A DNA stretch of 32,262 bases from JAEHDI01 sp035455185 (GTDB taxonomy: Bacteria; Acidobacteriota; Terriglobia; Bryobacterales; Bryobacteraceae): positions 1-32,262 of the forward strand of contig DATIFQ010000337.1 of NCBI GenBank assembly GCA_035455185.1, read 5' to 3'. A program made the position numbers and the translations under genes. Below the pieces are notes generated by a model, which was not told the origin of the DNA, made no database searches, and worked only from the letters and a program-made list of their open reading frames with translations. This document shows positions 13,300 through 21,456 of the stretch, piece by piece (the stretch's first letter is position 1; each line of letters opens with the position of its first letter).

Positions 13300-15165
13300 T
13301 CAGTTTGCCCAGGCTGCCGAGGTCAGGTCTCCATACCAGGGCATGGCCATGGTCGGCTGGTTTGCGTAGCGAGTGTCGCGAACGATCAGTTCTGCGCCGG
13401 TGCCGGGGGCGAGGCGGAGCGTAAAGAAGCGGCCGTTGACGGGGCTTGTCTTCCCCGCGATGACAACTTCCCGGATCTGGTGTTCGCCGTAAGCGCCTCC
13501 CTGCACGGTGACGGTTCGGGGCTCGACCTGGTTCACGTTCACCAGCGTCAGCCGGAACGTATCGGCGTCCATCGCGGTCACCAGCGCGGCCACTTCCGTG
13601 GGCAGGCCTGCTCGCTGGCGCACGGGGTCGAAGTATCGTACCCGGCTGTGCAGAAGCCCAAACAGGCGATCGAGACCGTGGTCGATCCGATGGCCGCCGC
13701 AGGTGAGTTCCACCAGCGCTCTTGTGGTCACGGGGTTTTGCTGGAGGGCCCAGTCGGCCAGCCGGCTGTCCGGGGTGGTTGAGTCCTGGCGCACGCGGTC
13801 GGTGCGTTGCCGGATGAAGTCCAGTTCCTTGCGGAAGGCTGTTTCAGGATAGGACGGGTCCTTGCCCGCCAGAAAAGCGATCCAGCCTTCCTGAGGCAGG
13901 CGGTCCCGGTCCCGCGGGTCCATCGTCCAGGCCCAGATCTTGCCCAATTCATGAGCGAAAATGTATTCCCGCGGATGGTACCAGCCGTTGTCCCCGTAGT
14001 TGTTTGGCACCATAAACCGGCCGTTCACCTTCCGGCCCTGAGCATAGAGCACGTCGATCTGGCGGCGGAGGGCGTCGATCCAAGCGCGGTCCCCGGTCAG
14101 GAGGAGTGCATTGCCGAAGCCGGGCCACATGCCCCATGACGCGAGGCTGCCCTCGTAGCGGTCGCGGTCCCACATGAAGATGCCCTTGTACCATTTGCCA
14201 CCGTAAGCGCTGCCAATCGCACCGTCGAGCCCGACGTTGCCGGGTATGATGCCGCCGTTCGCCTGCGTGCGCTCACGCCATGCTCCTGCGTATTCGAGCA
14301 CCCAGTCGCGATATTTCCTGTCGCCGGTCAGCAGGTAGGCGCTGGTGGCAAGGTTTGTCGTCGCAAGGTTCAAAGGATTGTCTCCGGCGGCGCTGTCGAA
14401 GACCGGGTCGTCGACGGCAGCGAGCATGTCGGGGTACTCGGCCTGGAAATCGAGCATCTTCCGGTCACCCTCGCTGCTATGGAGGAGATGAAACGTGCCG
14501 GGCACCGGGTCGCCAATCCAGTCCCGCGCGGTGAGCTTCCGGAGGAGCGGACCTTTGGAGCCGTTGAGAACACTGCGGATGATCCGGTACCGAGGATCGT
14601 AGTTGGGAGCTTCCGGGTTCTCATTCATGTACAGCCCGGCGAACCGGCGCATGCGATTGATGTACCGCGGATCGGCCGGGTCCGTGAGTCCCTGAAAGAA
14701 GAAGCTTCGCAGCCCTTCGCCGGCATGCAGCCAGTCGGTGTAACCGTAAAATTCGCGGTGATACACGCCGTTCTTCGCGATGTCGGTGGTCACCGTTGTG
14801 ACGGCTGTGTATTGACGGAGATGCCCCTCCAGGGCCTTCCGATAGCGATCCAGCACCAGGTCGTCTGCCCCGAGGGCGTGAAAGAGTGGCCAGTTGTGAA
14901 AGGTCTCGATGGCGTCATCCGTGCCGTCGAGGATGCCCCAGCGAGCTACGTGCAACAGGTAGCCACGCTCATCGAAGTATTTGTCATAGAAGACGTCGAC
15001 CGCACTGGATCCGGCCCGCAGCACCTCCCGCTCGAGAAGCGCCCATTCCGGCGGCGTCATCGGCTCATGCACCTCGATAACCGGCCCGGCGGCCGCCGCT
15101 TCCATCGCAAATCCTAAAACCAGCACCGTCGCCAGGACGATGCCGCACCGCACGCTGATCAACAT
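13300..15165 (-). CDS. exported protein of unknown function, six-hairpin-glycosidase-like
   Basis: I cannot name a family for this 621-residue protein. It begins with a signal peptide (VRCGIVLATVLVLGFAMEAAAAG). Residues about 30-470 are helical and rich in aromatic and acidic residues (HNWPLFHALGADD, GVYHREFYGYTDWLHAGEG, YGGKWYKGIFMWDRDRYEGS, SWGMWPGFGNALLLTGD), with repeated patterns like those of (alpha/alpha)6-barrel glycosidases and lyases. The last 130 residues look beta-rich (FRLTLVNVNQVEPRTVTVQGG), like an accessory sandwich. The ATG at 15165 has GGAG 6 bases upstream. The gene is 43 bp downstream of the esterase gene on the same strand, so they may be co-transcribed. A periplasmic glycan-processing role is likely, but the fold assignment is inference from pattern. 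Confidence 0.75.
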   Translation of the reverse strand: MLISVRCGIVLATVLVLGFAMEAAAAGPVIEVHEPMTPPEWALLEREVLRAGSSAVDVFYDKYFDERGYLLHVARWGILDGTDDAIETFHNWPLFHALGADDLVLDRYRKALEGHLRQYTAVTTVTTDIAKNGVYHREFYGYTDWLHAGEGLRSFFFQGLTDPADPRYINRMRRFAGLYMNENPEAPNYDPRYRIIRSVLNGSKGPLLRKLTARDWIGDPVPGTFHLLHSSEGDRKMLDFQAEYPDMLAAVDDPVFDSAAGDNPLNLATTNLATSAYLLTGDRKYRDWVLEYAGAWRERTQANGGIIPGNVGLDGAIGSAYGGKWYKGIFMWDRDRYEGSLASWGMWPGFGNALLLTGDRAWIDALRRQIDVLYAQGRKVNGRFMVPNNYGDNGWYHPREYIFAHELGKIWAWTMDPRDRDRLPQEGWIAFLAGKDPSYPETAFRKELDFIRQRTDRVRQDSTTPDSRLADWALQQNPVTTRALVELTCGGHRIDHGLDRLFGLLHSRVRYFDPVRQRAGLPTEVAALVTAMDADTFRLTLVNVNQVEPRTVTVQGGAYGEHQIREVVIAGKTSPVNGRFFTLRLAPGTGAELIVRDTRYANQPTMAMPWYGDLTSAAWAN

Positions 15166-15208
15166 TGCTCGCTCCGCTAGTTGGTTTTCTTTTCCGGATC
15201 CGGAAGAT

Positions 15209-15895
15209 TCATCCTGGCGAACGCTTCAGGAGAGGCTCCAGGTACTTCAACACATTCTCTGCCACGATCGCGTTCCCTCTTGCCGTAGGGTGAAGCGCGT
15301 CGGGTTGCATCAGATCCTGCCGCATCGCCACGCCCTCAAGGAAGAAAGGAACCAGCGGGGTCTTTTTCTCGCGCGCCAGGTCGCGGAAGACCGCCTCGAA
15401 GCTCCTGATGTACTCCGGGCCGTAGTTCCGAGGAAGGGTCATGCCGCAGAGCACCACCTTCGCTCCTGCGCGGTGGAAAGCGACGATCATGTCTGCCAGG
15501 TTCGACCGCGTGGCTTCCACCGGCAGCCCGCGCAGGCCGTCGTTCGCACCCAACTCCAGAATCACGACCGTGGGCCGAAGACTCACCGCGGCGTTGACGC
15601 GGGCCACCCCGCCGCCAGTCGTGTCACCACTGATCCCCTGATTCACCACGCGGTAACCGTACCCTCTCCGGTCCAGTTCTTTCTGAAGGAAATCTGGATA
15701 GCTCAGCCCCGGCTCGACGCCGTGGCCGGCGGTGAGACTGTCACCGAAGGCGACAATCACGGGCCGGCTGTCCGATCGCGCCGGGGCCGCGTTTTCCGCG
15801 GAACCGGCGGGCTCGGCCGGGGCGGCGGGCCTTTCCTCCCGTGCACATCCGGCCAGCATCACAACCGTCCACAAGAACGCACACCGCCGTGTCAT
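15209..15895 (-). CDS. tesA: SGNH/GDSL-type arylesterase or lysophospholipase, lipoprotein (TesA-like)
   Basis: The protein has about 228 residues. A lipoprotein signal ends with the lipobox LAGC, followed by a Pro/Ala/Glu-rich linker to about residue 45. All SGNH blocks are visible: IVAFGDSLTAGHG (nucleophile Ser), NQGISGDTT (Gly), LELGANDGLRG (Asn), and MQPDALHPTARGN (Asp and His). This matches the TesA multifunctional esterase/thioesterase/lysophospholipase family in length and motif order. The lipid anchor suggests activity at the periplasmic face of a membrane. It is divergent from an ABC pair with only 39 bp between starts, the same neighbourhood as tesA-ybbA-ybbP in enterobacteria. ATG 15895 is chosen; an in-frame GTG lies one codon earlier and the ribosome site is weak. 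Confidence 0.9.
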   Translation of the reverse strand: MTRRCAFLWTVVMLAGCAREERPAAPAEPAGSAENAAPARSDSRPVIVAFGDSLTAGHGVEPGLSYPDFLQKELDRRGYGYRVVNQGISGDTTGGGVARVNAAVSLRPTVVILELGANDGLRGLPVEATRSNLADMIVAFHRAGAKVVLCGMTLPRNYGPEYIRSFEAVFRDLAREKKTPLVPFFLEGVAMRQDLMQPDALHPTARGNAIVAENVLKYLEPLLKRSPG

Positions 15896-15934
15896 CACCT
15901 GTCATCATAGTTGAAGGACACGATCACAGCTCGG

Positions 15935-16633
15935 ATGAACTCCCCCATTCTTTCGCTCCGTGGTGTAACCAAATCTATTGACACGGGCGCGCACCGCGTC
16001 GACATCCTCCGCGGAGTCGATCTCGAGATCGCCCACGGCGAATTCGTCGCGATTATGGGCGTATCCGGCTCCGGCAAGTCCACACTGCTCGGGCTTCTAG
16101 CCGGCCTGGACTCACCCACTTCCGGATCCATTCGACTCGACGGCACGGAGACCTCTCGCCTGTCGGAAGATCAGCTCGCCGATCTCCGCGGCCGGAAGAT
16201 CGGGTTCGTCTTTCAGAGCTACCACCTCATCCCGACGCTGACCGCGGAAGAGAATGTCCTACTGCCGGCCGAACTCGCCGGCGAGAGCGGAGCGGAGGCG
16301 ACGGAACGTGCCCGCTTTCTTCTCGACACGGTGGGGCTCAAGGACCGGAGGGAGCATTACCCGGTTCAGCTTTCGGGCGGCGAGCAGCAACGCGTCGCCC
16401 TGGCGCGCGCGTTCATGCGGAAGCCGCCCGTGCTGCTGGCTGACGAGCCCACGGGCAATCTGGATTCGACGAACGGTCGCCAGGTACTCGAACTCCTTCT
16501 CACGCTGAACCGTCAGGAAGGCGCGACGCTCGTGCTCGTGACTCACGACCGCGACCTTTCGGACAACGCAGGCAGGATCATCACACTCAAAGACGGTCTG
16601 ATCGTCGGTGACGAACGCAAGAGCACAACATGA
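15935..16633 (+). CDS. ybbA: ABC transporter ATP-binding protein, LolD/YbbA-like
   Basis: This 232-residue ATPase has Walker A GVSGSGKST (42-50), Q-loop Gln94, the signature LSGGEQQRVALA (146-157), Walker B VLLADEPTGNLD (166-177) and the switch His204. The length and the IGFVFQSYHLIPTLTAEENV segment match the MacB/LolD/YbbA subfamily, which drives mechanotransmission or lipoprotein extraction rather than ordinary import. It overlaps the permease gene by 4 bp (ATGA), so the two are made together. ATG 15935 is chosen because the protein then starts just before the conserved ILSLRGVTKS; an in-frame TTG at 15911 is possible. The divergent TesA-like esterase gene suggests a shared job in envelope lipid or acyl-group handling. 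Confidence 0.93.
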   Translation: MNSPILSLRGVTKSIDTGAHRVDILRGVDLEIAHGEFVAIMGVSGSGKSTLLGLLAGLDSPTSGSIRLDGTETSRLSEDQLADLRGRKIGFVFQSYHLIPTLTAEENVLLPAELAGESGAEATERARFLLDTVGLKDRREHYPVQLSGGEQQRVALARAFMRKPPVLLADEPTGNLDSTNGRQVLELLLTLNRQEGATLVLVTHDRDLSDNAGRIITLKDGLIVGDERKSTT

Positions 16634-19173
16634 CCCTTCGTTCGCCGGCGTGGAGAATGGCGTGGCGGGAAGCGCGCGCAGTAGCTCCGAAGTTCGCGTT
16701 CGTGATATTCGGAATCGCTGCCGGAGTCGGAGCGCTGACGGGTGTTCGCGGCTTTTCCGCGGCGTTTCATGACGCACTCAAGCGCGAAGCGCGAACGCTC
16801 ATCGCCGCCGATCTCACAGTCCGCCAGTTCTTGATGCCCACGGACGCGCAGATGACGGCGGTGGAGCCTTGGATGCACCGCGGAGTCCGCCTCACCAGGA
16901 TTATGGAAACCGTTTCCATGATGGGCACGGAAGCAGGCTCCAACCCCATTCTGGTTTCGGTCAAGGCGGTCGATCCGCGCGCATATCCTTTTTATGGCAA
17001 GGTAAAGCTCGAGCCCGCGCGTTCCTTGCCTGACGCGCTCACGCCCCAGACGATCGCCGTTTCCGACGATCTCACGGTGCGGCTCAATCTCTCAGCCGGT
17101 TCCACGGCCCGCCTCGGGTCGGCCGACTTCACGGTGAGCGGCGTTGTGCGCTTCGAACCCGACCGCATGACCGGCTCGCTGAACGTCGGCCCTCGCGTCC
17201 TCATCAGCCGTGAAGGCTTGGATCGTGCCGGGCTGCTGATCGCCGGCTCCCGCGCGTCCCACCGCCTCCTGTTTAAGCTGCCGGCACAGGGAGTCGACGT
17301 CGCGGAGATGCGAGCCGCACTGCAAAAAGTCTTCCCCGAGGCGATGGTGGCCGATTACCGGGAAGGACATCCTTTCCTCAACCGCGCGCTCCGGCGATCC
17401 ACAACGTTCCTGAGTCTCGTCTCACTGATCGCCATGATCGTAGGCGCGCTTGGCGTCGCCACGGCGATTCACTCGCACCTCCAGCAGCGTCTCGACAGCA
17501 TCGCCATCCTCAAATGTCTTGGCGCGCGCTCCGCGCAGATCATCCGGATCTACGCGCTGCAGACCATTTTGCTCGGAGTCGCCGGCGGTACGGCCGGTGT
17601 CGCAGTGGGAGCGGTTGTTCAGAAGCTCTTCCCCCTGTTGCTCGCAAGGTACTTTCAGATAGAACACATCCCGTGGAATGCTACGTTTGCCCTGGAGGGC
17701 ATCGCCGCGGGTGTCCTGGTATCACTCCTGTTTACGATCCCGCCGCTTCTGACCATCCGGCAGGTCAAACCGGCGCTCATCTTCCGCCGTGAGATGGCCG
17801 AAGCGAAACCGAGATGGCGCGATCGCGTGCGGATGCATATTCCAGCCCTAGCATCCGGCTGCCTGATTCTCGCTGGTCTTGGCGGCATCGCAGGCTGGCT
17901 TGCGGAATCGCCGCAGATGGGAGCGTATTTCATCGGCGGTCTTGCTGTGGCGCTGCTGATTCTCGCCGGTGTCGCGTGGCTTCTCTTGCGCGGTCTCCGC
18001 CTCTTTCTGCGCCGGTCCCCGATTCGTCTGCCTGTCTCCCTGCGCCACGGCATCGCAAACGTGTACCGTCCGGGCAATCACGCTGCCAGCGTGCTGGTCG
18101 CGCTGGGGATCGGGGTGATGTTCACGCTCACCATCTATCTGGTCCAGAAGTCACTGCTGATCGAAGTTGCGGGGGCTGCGCCGCCCGACTCGCCAAACGT
18201 CTTCCTCATCAACATCACACCGCGCGATCACGAAGCAGTCACGCAGTTTCTCAACGCAAGAAGGGACCTTCGGGCGAAGCCGCGCATCGTGCCGCTTGTT
18301 CCGGTGCGCCTCCTCCTCGTCAATGGAAAACCCGTCGAGTACATCGAACACGCAGGACGCCACTGGCATTTTCGATACACGCGACAGGTCACCTGGAGCG
18401 AATCGAAGCCCGACGACGTCGAACTGCGCCAGGGTGCGTGGTGGACGGGTGGTGAGAAAACTCCCAGTGTTTCGGTGTCTGAAGATACCGCCGCGGCCTT
18501 GAAAATCGAACCTGGCACGACGCTTGGATGGCTTTGCGTCGACCAACAATTCGACGCCCGAGTGTCGGCGATTCATCGTGTGAAGTCGGTCCGGCCGGGC
18601 CAGTCCGACGACTTCATATTCAACCGCGTGGCACTGGACGGGTTTCCCGTGCAATGGTTCGGTGCCGTCCGGATGGCGCCAAACCGCGTAGCAGGATTGC
18701 AGCGGGAGGCCTATCAGCGCTTTCCCACAGTCACCGTGATCAACGCAGCCGACGTGCTCAACATCGTACAGGAGGTGGTCGACCAAGTGGCGCTCGTCGT
18801 GCGATTCATCTCCGCGTTCGCAATCATCGCCGGCGCGATCATTCTGGCATCCACGGTGGCCGGCACACGCCTCCGTCGCACGCGCGAAGCAGCGGTGCTG
18901 AAGACTCTGGGTGCTCGCCGCCGGCGTCTGGTGGAAATCTTTTCGGTGGAATTCGCTATCTTAGGCGCGGTCGCCGGACTCATGGGCGGCGCACTGGCCA
19001 CGGTGTTCTCGCGCCTTCTATTGATCCGCCTGCTCGACGCAAAGTTCAGTTTCGACGTTATTCCGAACCTGGCCACGGTTCTGCTGACGGCCGCTCTGGC
19101 GATCATTACGGGCTGGCTTGCCTCCGTACGCATCCTGCGCGAGCGGCCATTGGAAGTCCTGCGCCACGAGTGA
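16630..19173 (+). CDS. ybbP: FtsX-like ABC permease, YbbP-like
   Basis: This 847-residue inner-membrane protein has a first membrane helix near residues 22-40 (PKFAFVIFGIAAGVGALTGV). A large periplasmic domain follows (about 45-250). Then comes an FtsX-type helix bundle (about 260-385) with the RLDSIAILKCLGARSAQIIRIYALQ coupling segment. Further helices lie around 405-450 and 485-505, with a second periplasmic domain (about 510-700). A second FtsX bundle (about 715-840) contains RRTREAAVLKTLGARRRRLVEIF. The double FtsX layout and length match YbbP (about 800 residues). It works with the overlapping ATPase gene and its last codon is 7 bp from a convergent gene. What it moves or acts on is not known in most organisms. 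Confidence 0.93.
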   Translation: MTLRSPAWRMAWREARAVAPKFAFVIFGIAAGVGALTGVRGFSAAFHDALKREARTLIAADLTVRQFLMPTDAQMTAVEPWMHRGVRLTRIMETVSMMGTEAGSNPILVSVKAVDPRAYPFYGKVKLEPARSLPDALTPQTIAVSDDLTVRLNLSAGSTARLGSADFTVSGVVRFEPDRMTGSLNVGPRVLISREGLDRAGLLIAGSRASHRLLFKLPAQGVDVAEMRAALQKVFPEAMVADYREGHPFLNRALRRSTTFLSLVSLIAMIVGALGVATAIHSHLQQRLDSIAILKCLGARSAQIIRIYALQTILLGVAGGTAGVAVGAVVQKLFPLLLARYFQIEHIPWNATFALEGIAAGVLVSLLFTIPPLLTIRQVKPALIFRREMAEAKPRWRDRVRMHIPALASGCLILAGLGGIAGWLAESPQMGAYFIGGLAVALLILAGVAWLLLRGLRLFLRRSPIRLPVSLRHGIANVYRPGNHAASVLVALGIGVMFTLTIYLVQKSLLIEVAGAAPPDSPNVFLINITPRDHEAVTQFLNARRDLRAKPRIVPLVPVRLLLVNGKPVEYIEHAGRHWHFRYTRQVTWSESKPDDVELRQGAWWTGGEKTPSVSVSEDTAAALKIEPGTTLGWLCVDQQFDARVSAIHRVKSVRPGQSDDFIFNRVALDGFPVQWFGAVRMAPNRVAGLQREAYQRFPTVTVINAADVLNIVQEVVDQVALVVRFISAFAIIAGAIILASTVAGTRLRRTREAAVLKTLGARRRRLVEIFSVEFAILGAVAGLMGGALATVFSRLLLIRLLDAKFSFDVIPNLATVLLTAALAIITGWLASVRILRERPLEVLRHE

Positions 19174-19180
19174 GCGTGGC

Positions 19181-20476
19181 TCAGGAGAATCGCGTGCGTT
19201 TCCAGAGCAGGGTTCCGCAGACCACCAGGAACACGAGCGTGGCCGCGGCGAGAAGAATAATCCAGAACGGGTTGACGGCGATGGGTTGCCGTTCAGCGCC
19301 GGACGCCAACCACACGAACCCTCCAAGAGCACACGCCACAAAGATCAGCTCCCACCAGCGGCGGGAGGGGGTTTCCTTGTCGAGCGGATCATCGCCCTGC
19401 AGGACTGCCGCAACCCTCTCACGGTTCAGCCCGTAACGGTCGCACTCCCGTTCCATCGCCTTCCTCCAGGATGCCTGCTCGGACTCCGGCGCTTCGGCGA
19501 AGCTGATCGATGCGGCTCCTGCGATCATCACGAGTGAGCCTGCGACTACCAGAATCTGGGCTGTCAGGCCGAGCCCGGCCAGTTCGCCGAAGACAAGCGC
19601 TCCCCACGCGAGCCCCCAGAGCTGGTTCGTATTCGAGAGGGGAATGCCACGCCCTATGCCGATGTACTTCGCCGCGTACTGCTGAAAGAGATCCCCAAGC
19701 ACCCAGCAGAAACCGCCGAGGAAGAGCCAGAACATTGCGGATCGGGCACTGTCGAGCTCCACGAGAAGGCCATGGAATCCGCCGTGGAACACCGCCGCCA
19801 GCGTAATGGCTGTGCCCAATTCGCCGAATGTGAACACGGTGACGAACGACAGCGGATTCATGCCGCTGATGTAGGCCTTCCGGTAGGGGATGTACATCGT
19901 GCCCCACAACACGCCCGCGGCCAACGCGGCGAGGATGCCGACGGCGGCACGGTTCGGCGCAACCGCGGACTGGTGTGACGTGGCCCAGGCCAGCAGGCAC
20001 GCTCCGGTCAACATCGCCGCGCCTCCCCCGAGAACCTTTGCCCATTGCTTCGCGCCGGCGTTGCGCAGCTCGTTGAAAAGCAGCCAGCCCCAGAACAGGC
20101 CGATCAGGCTGTTTGTGTTCCACAGCGGGAAGGCGATCGAGAGTCCGACATTGCGGATGGCGAACACTGTGAGCGTGTTGGCGACCGCCCAGAGCATGCC
20201 GGCCAGTACGGCCCAGACGACCAGGTGAACTTTCTCCCTGAGGTCCAGCAGAACATAGCCGGTCCCTTTCAATAGCACCGGCACCGTCCACCGAGCCACG
20301 AAGACGCCCGCCACCATTCCCACGGAGATAACGAACGGGGAGTAGCCCATGGTCACGAGCTTTGTCGGGGCCTCGGCGGCGCCAAGCCAGGCGCCCGCAG
20401 CGAGGCCACAGATCACGCCGAGCCGGTGAAGCGAAAGAGCCGGGGGCAGGGTCGCGGATTTCGCCGTGGGGCTCAT
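19181..20476 (-). CDS. GRP/RhaT-like DMT-superfamily sugar transporter with extended C-terminus
   Basis: This 431-residue membrane protein has about ten helices in its first 325 residues, with motifs typical of the glucose/ribose/rhamnose porter group: AWLGAAEAPTKL, IAFPLWNTNSLIGLFWG, LWGTMYIPYRKAY and its internal-repeat partner IPLSNTNQLWGLAWGALVFGEL. It probably imports a monosaccharide by proton or sodium symport. Unlike typical members (about 290-345 residues) it continues with a charged 45-residue linker (SWRKAMERECDRYGLNRER) and two more hydrophobic helices (about 375-390 and 402-425). It is the last gene of a minus-strand unit with DUF1080 and isomerase genes, 4 bp after a tiny membrane-protein gene, and likely carries the sugar those enzymes handle. 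The substrate is inferred from context only. Confidence 0.88.
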   Translation of the reverse strand: MSPTAKSATLPPALSLHRLGVICGLAAGAWLGAAEAPTKLVTMGYSPFVISVGMVAGVFVARWTVPVLLKGTGYVLLDLREKVHLVVWAVLAGMLWAVANTLTVFAIRNVGLSIAFPLWNTNSLIGLFWGWLLFNELRNAGAKQWAKVLGGGAAMLTGACLLAWATSHQSAVAPNRAAVGILAALAAGVLWGTMYIPYRKAYISGMNPLSFVTVFTFGELGTAITLAAVFHGGFHGLLVELDSARSAMFWLFLGGFCWVLGDLFQQYAAKYIGIGRGIPLSNTNQLWGLAWGALVFGELAGLGLTAQILVVAGSLVMIAGAASISFAEAPESEQASWRKAMERECDRYGLNRERVAAVLQGDDPLDKETPSRRWWELIFVACALGGFVWLASGAERQPIAVNPFWIILLAAATLVFLVVCGTLLWKRTRFS

Positions 20477-20480
20477 GCAC

Positions 20481-20582
20481 TCACCGCAAAACCATCAGAA
20501 GCCCGGTTCCTAACACGAGGACGATCACCGGCACCCAGAAGTGGCTGTCGGTGAGGATTGATCGAACGCGCGAGTGTTTCAA
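20481..20582 (-). CDS. 33-residue single-pass membrane protein, TTG start
   Basis: The short frame starts with TTG and encodes a basic, polar head (MKHSRVRSILTD) followed by a clear membrane helix (FWVPVIVLVLGTGLLMVL) ending in Arg. It fits tightly between the isomerase stop (23 bp before it) and the transporter start (4 bp after it), and uses nearly the whole gap. GGGA lies about 9 bases before the TTG. No family is recognised. The positive head suggests an N-in orientation. It could be a small subunit or stabiliser of the neighbouring transporter. Its reality rests on length, fit and hydrophobicity, so conservation in relatives would decide. Confidence 0.5.
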   Translation of the reverse strand: MKHSRVRSILTDSHFWVPVIVLVLGTGLLMVLR

Positions 20583-20605
20583 GTGTGCTGTCCCGGTGAG
20601 AAGCG

Positions 20606-21436
20606 TTACGACATCAGCTTTCGAAGATAGTTGATGTTGCGGCGGAGGTCGTTCTCCATCGAGCCTGAGGGAGTGTTGGTCTCGAGGTTTGCATAGCCCT
20701 CGAACTTGATGTCGGAGACCGCCTGGAGCACCGCGCGGTAATCGACCTTCCCCTCGCCGAGGTAGCTCTTGTCCTTGAAGTGAAACTGGCAGATGCGGTC
20801 TTTGCCGAGCCAGCGTATCTCCTTCGGAGCATCTACGCCGACCATGTTGGTGGCGTTACCCGCGTCGTAGTAAATCTTGAACGCCTTTGAGGCCACTCGG
20901 TCCATCGCGCGCGCGTTGTCCTCGGCGTTCAGCAGGTTCTCGAAACCAAGGATCACGCCGGCCTTCTCGGCCTCGGGCGCGAGTTCCTTGAAGACGTCGG
21001 CGACATAGTCGAGTTCTGCCCGGTTCTCGACGGAACACTTTCCGAAGAACACCGTCATCAGGATGCTCGCGTGGAGCTTCTTCGTGATGTCGATACCGCG
21101 AAGCACCCAGGTACGTGCAAGCGGATCGCTCTTCAGGCAGTTGACGTGAAGAACGTCGATGTAGGTCGCGTCGATCGGCAGCTTGTGTTTCTTCGACTCG
21201 GCGATGAATCGTCCCTGAACTTCCTCGTCTTCAAGAGGGAGGCGATCGGCTCCGGCCGTTGGACGGCCCAACGTGACCTGGAGTCCTTCCATGCCGAAAC
21301 TCTTCGCAAGCGCGATCGCCTCCGGCTTGCCACTCTGTCTCAGGACGCCGTCCATGACGCCAAGTTTGAGGCCTCGGGGCGCCTTTGCCGCGAGTGGCGC
21401 TGCGGCGACGGCAAGAAACTGTCTACGGGAAAACAT
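20606..21436 (-). CDS. sugar phosphate isomerase/epimerase-like TIM barrel with Tat-type signal
   Basis: This 276-residue protein belongs to the xylose-isomerase-like/AP-endonuclease-2 superfamily. The four expected metal ligands appear in order: Glu in VILGFENLLN, Asp in KIYYDAGNATN, His in ICQFHFKDKS, and Glu in GYANLETNT. The start is ATG 21436, with a strong GAGGAGG 6 bases upstream; an upstream in-frame start at 21496 would run back into the DUF1080 coding region. The N-terminus SRRQFLAVAAAPLAAKAP is a short twin-arginine-type signal, so it may act outside the cytoplasm, unlike classical members. It lies 20 bp after the DUF1080 gene and before the transporter gene. Homologues isomerise keto-sugars or act as 3-keto-sugar lyases or hydratases; the precise reaction cannot be read here. 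Confidence 0.9.
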   Translation of the reverse strand: MFSRRQFLAVAAAPLAAKAPRGLKLGVMDGVLRQSGKPEAIALAKSFGMEGLQVTLGRPTAGADRLPLEDEEVQGRFIAESKKHKLPIDATYIDVLHVNCLKSDPLARTWVLRGIDITKKLHASILMTVFFGKCSVENRAELDYVADVFKELAPEAEKAGVILGFENLLNAEDNARAMDRVASKAFKIYYDAGNATNMVGVDAPKEIRWLGKDRICQFHFKDKSYLGEGKVDYRAVLQAVSDIKFEGYANLETNTPSGSMENDLRRNINYLRKLMS

Positions 21437-21456
21437 GACCCACCTCCTCGGTCTCT

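Noticed and set aside
19419..20480. A 353-codon minus-strand open frame in another phase
   Set aside because: It overlaps the sugar-transporter gene out of phase and its translation is Arg/Gly/His-rich, typical of a GC-rich shadow frame.
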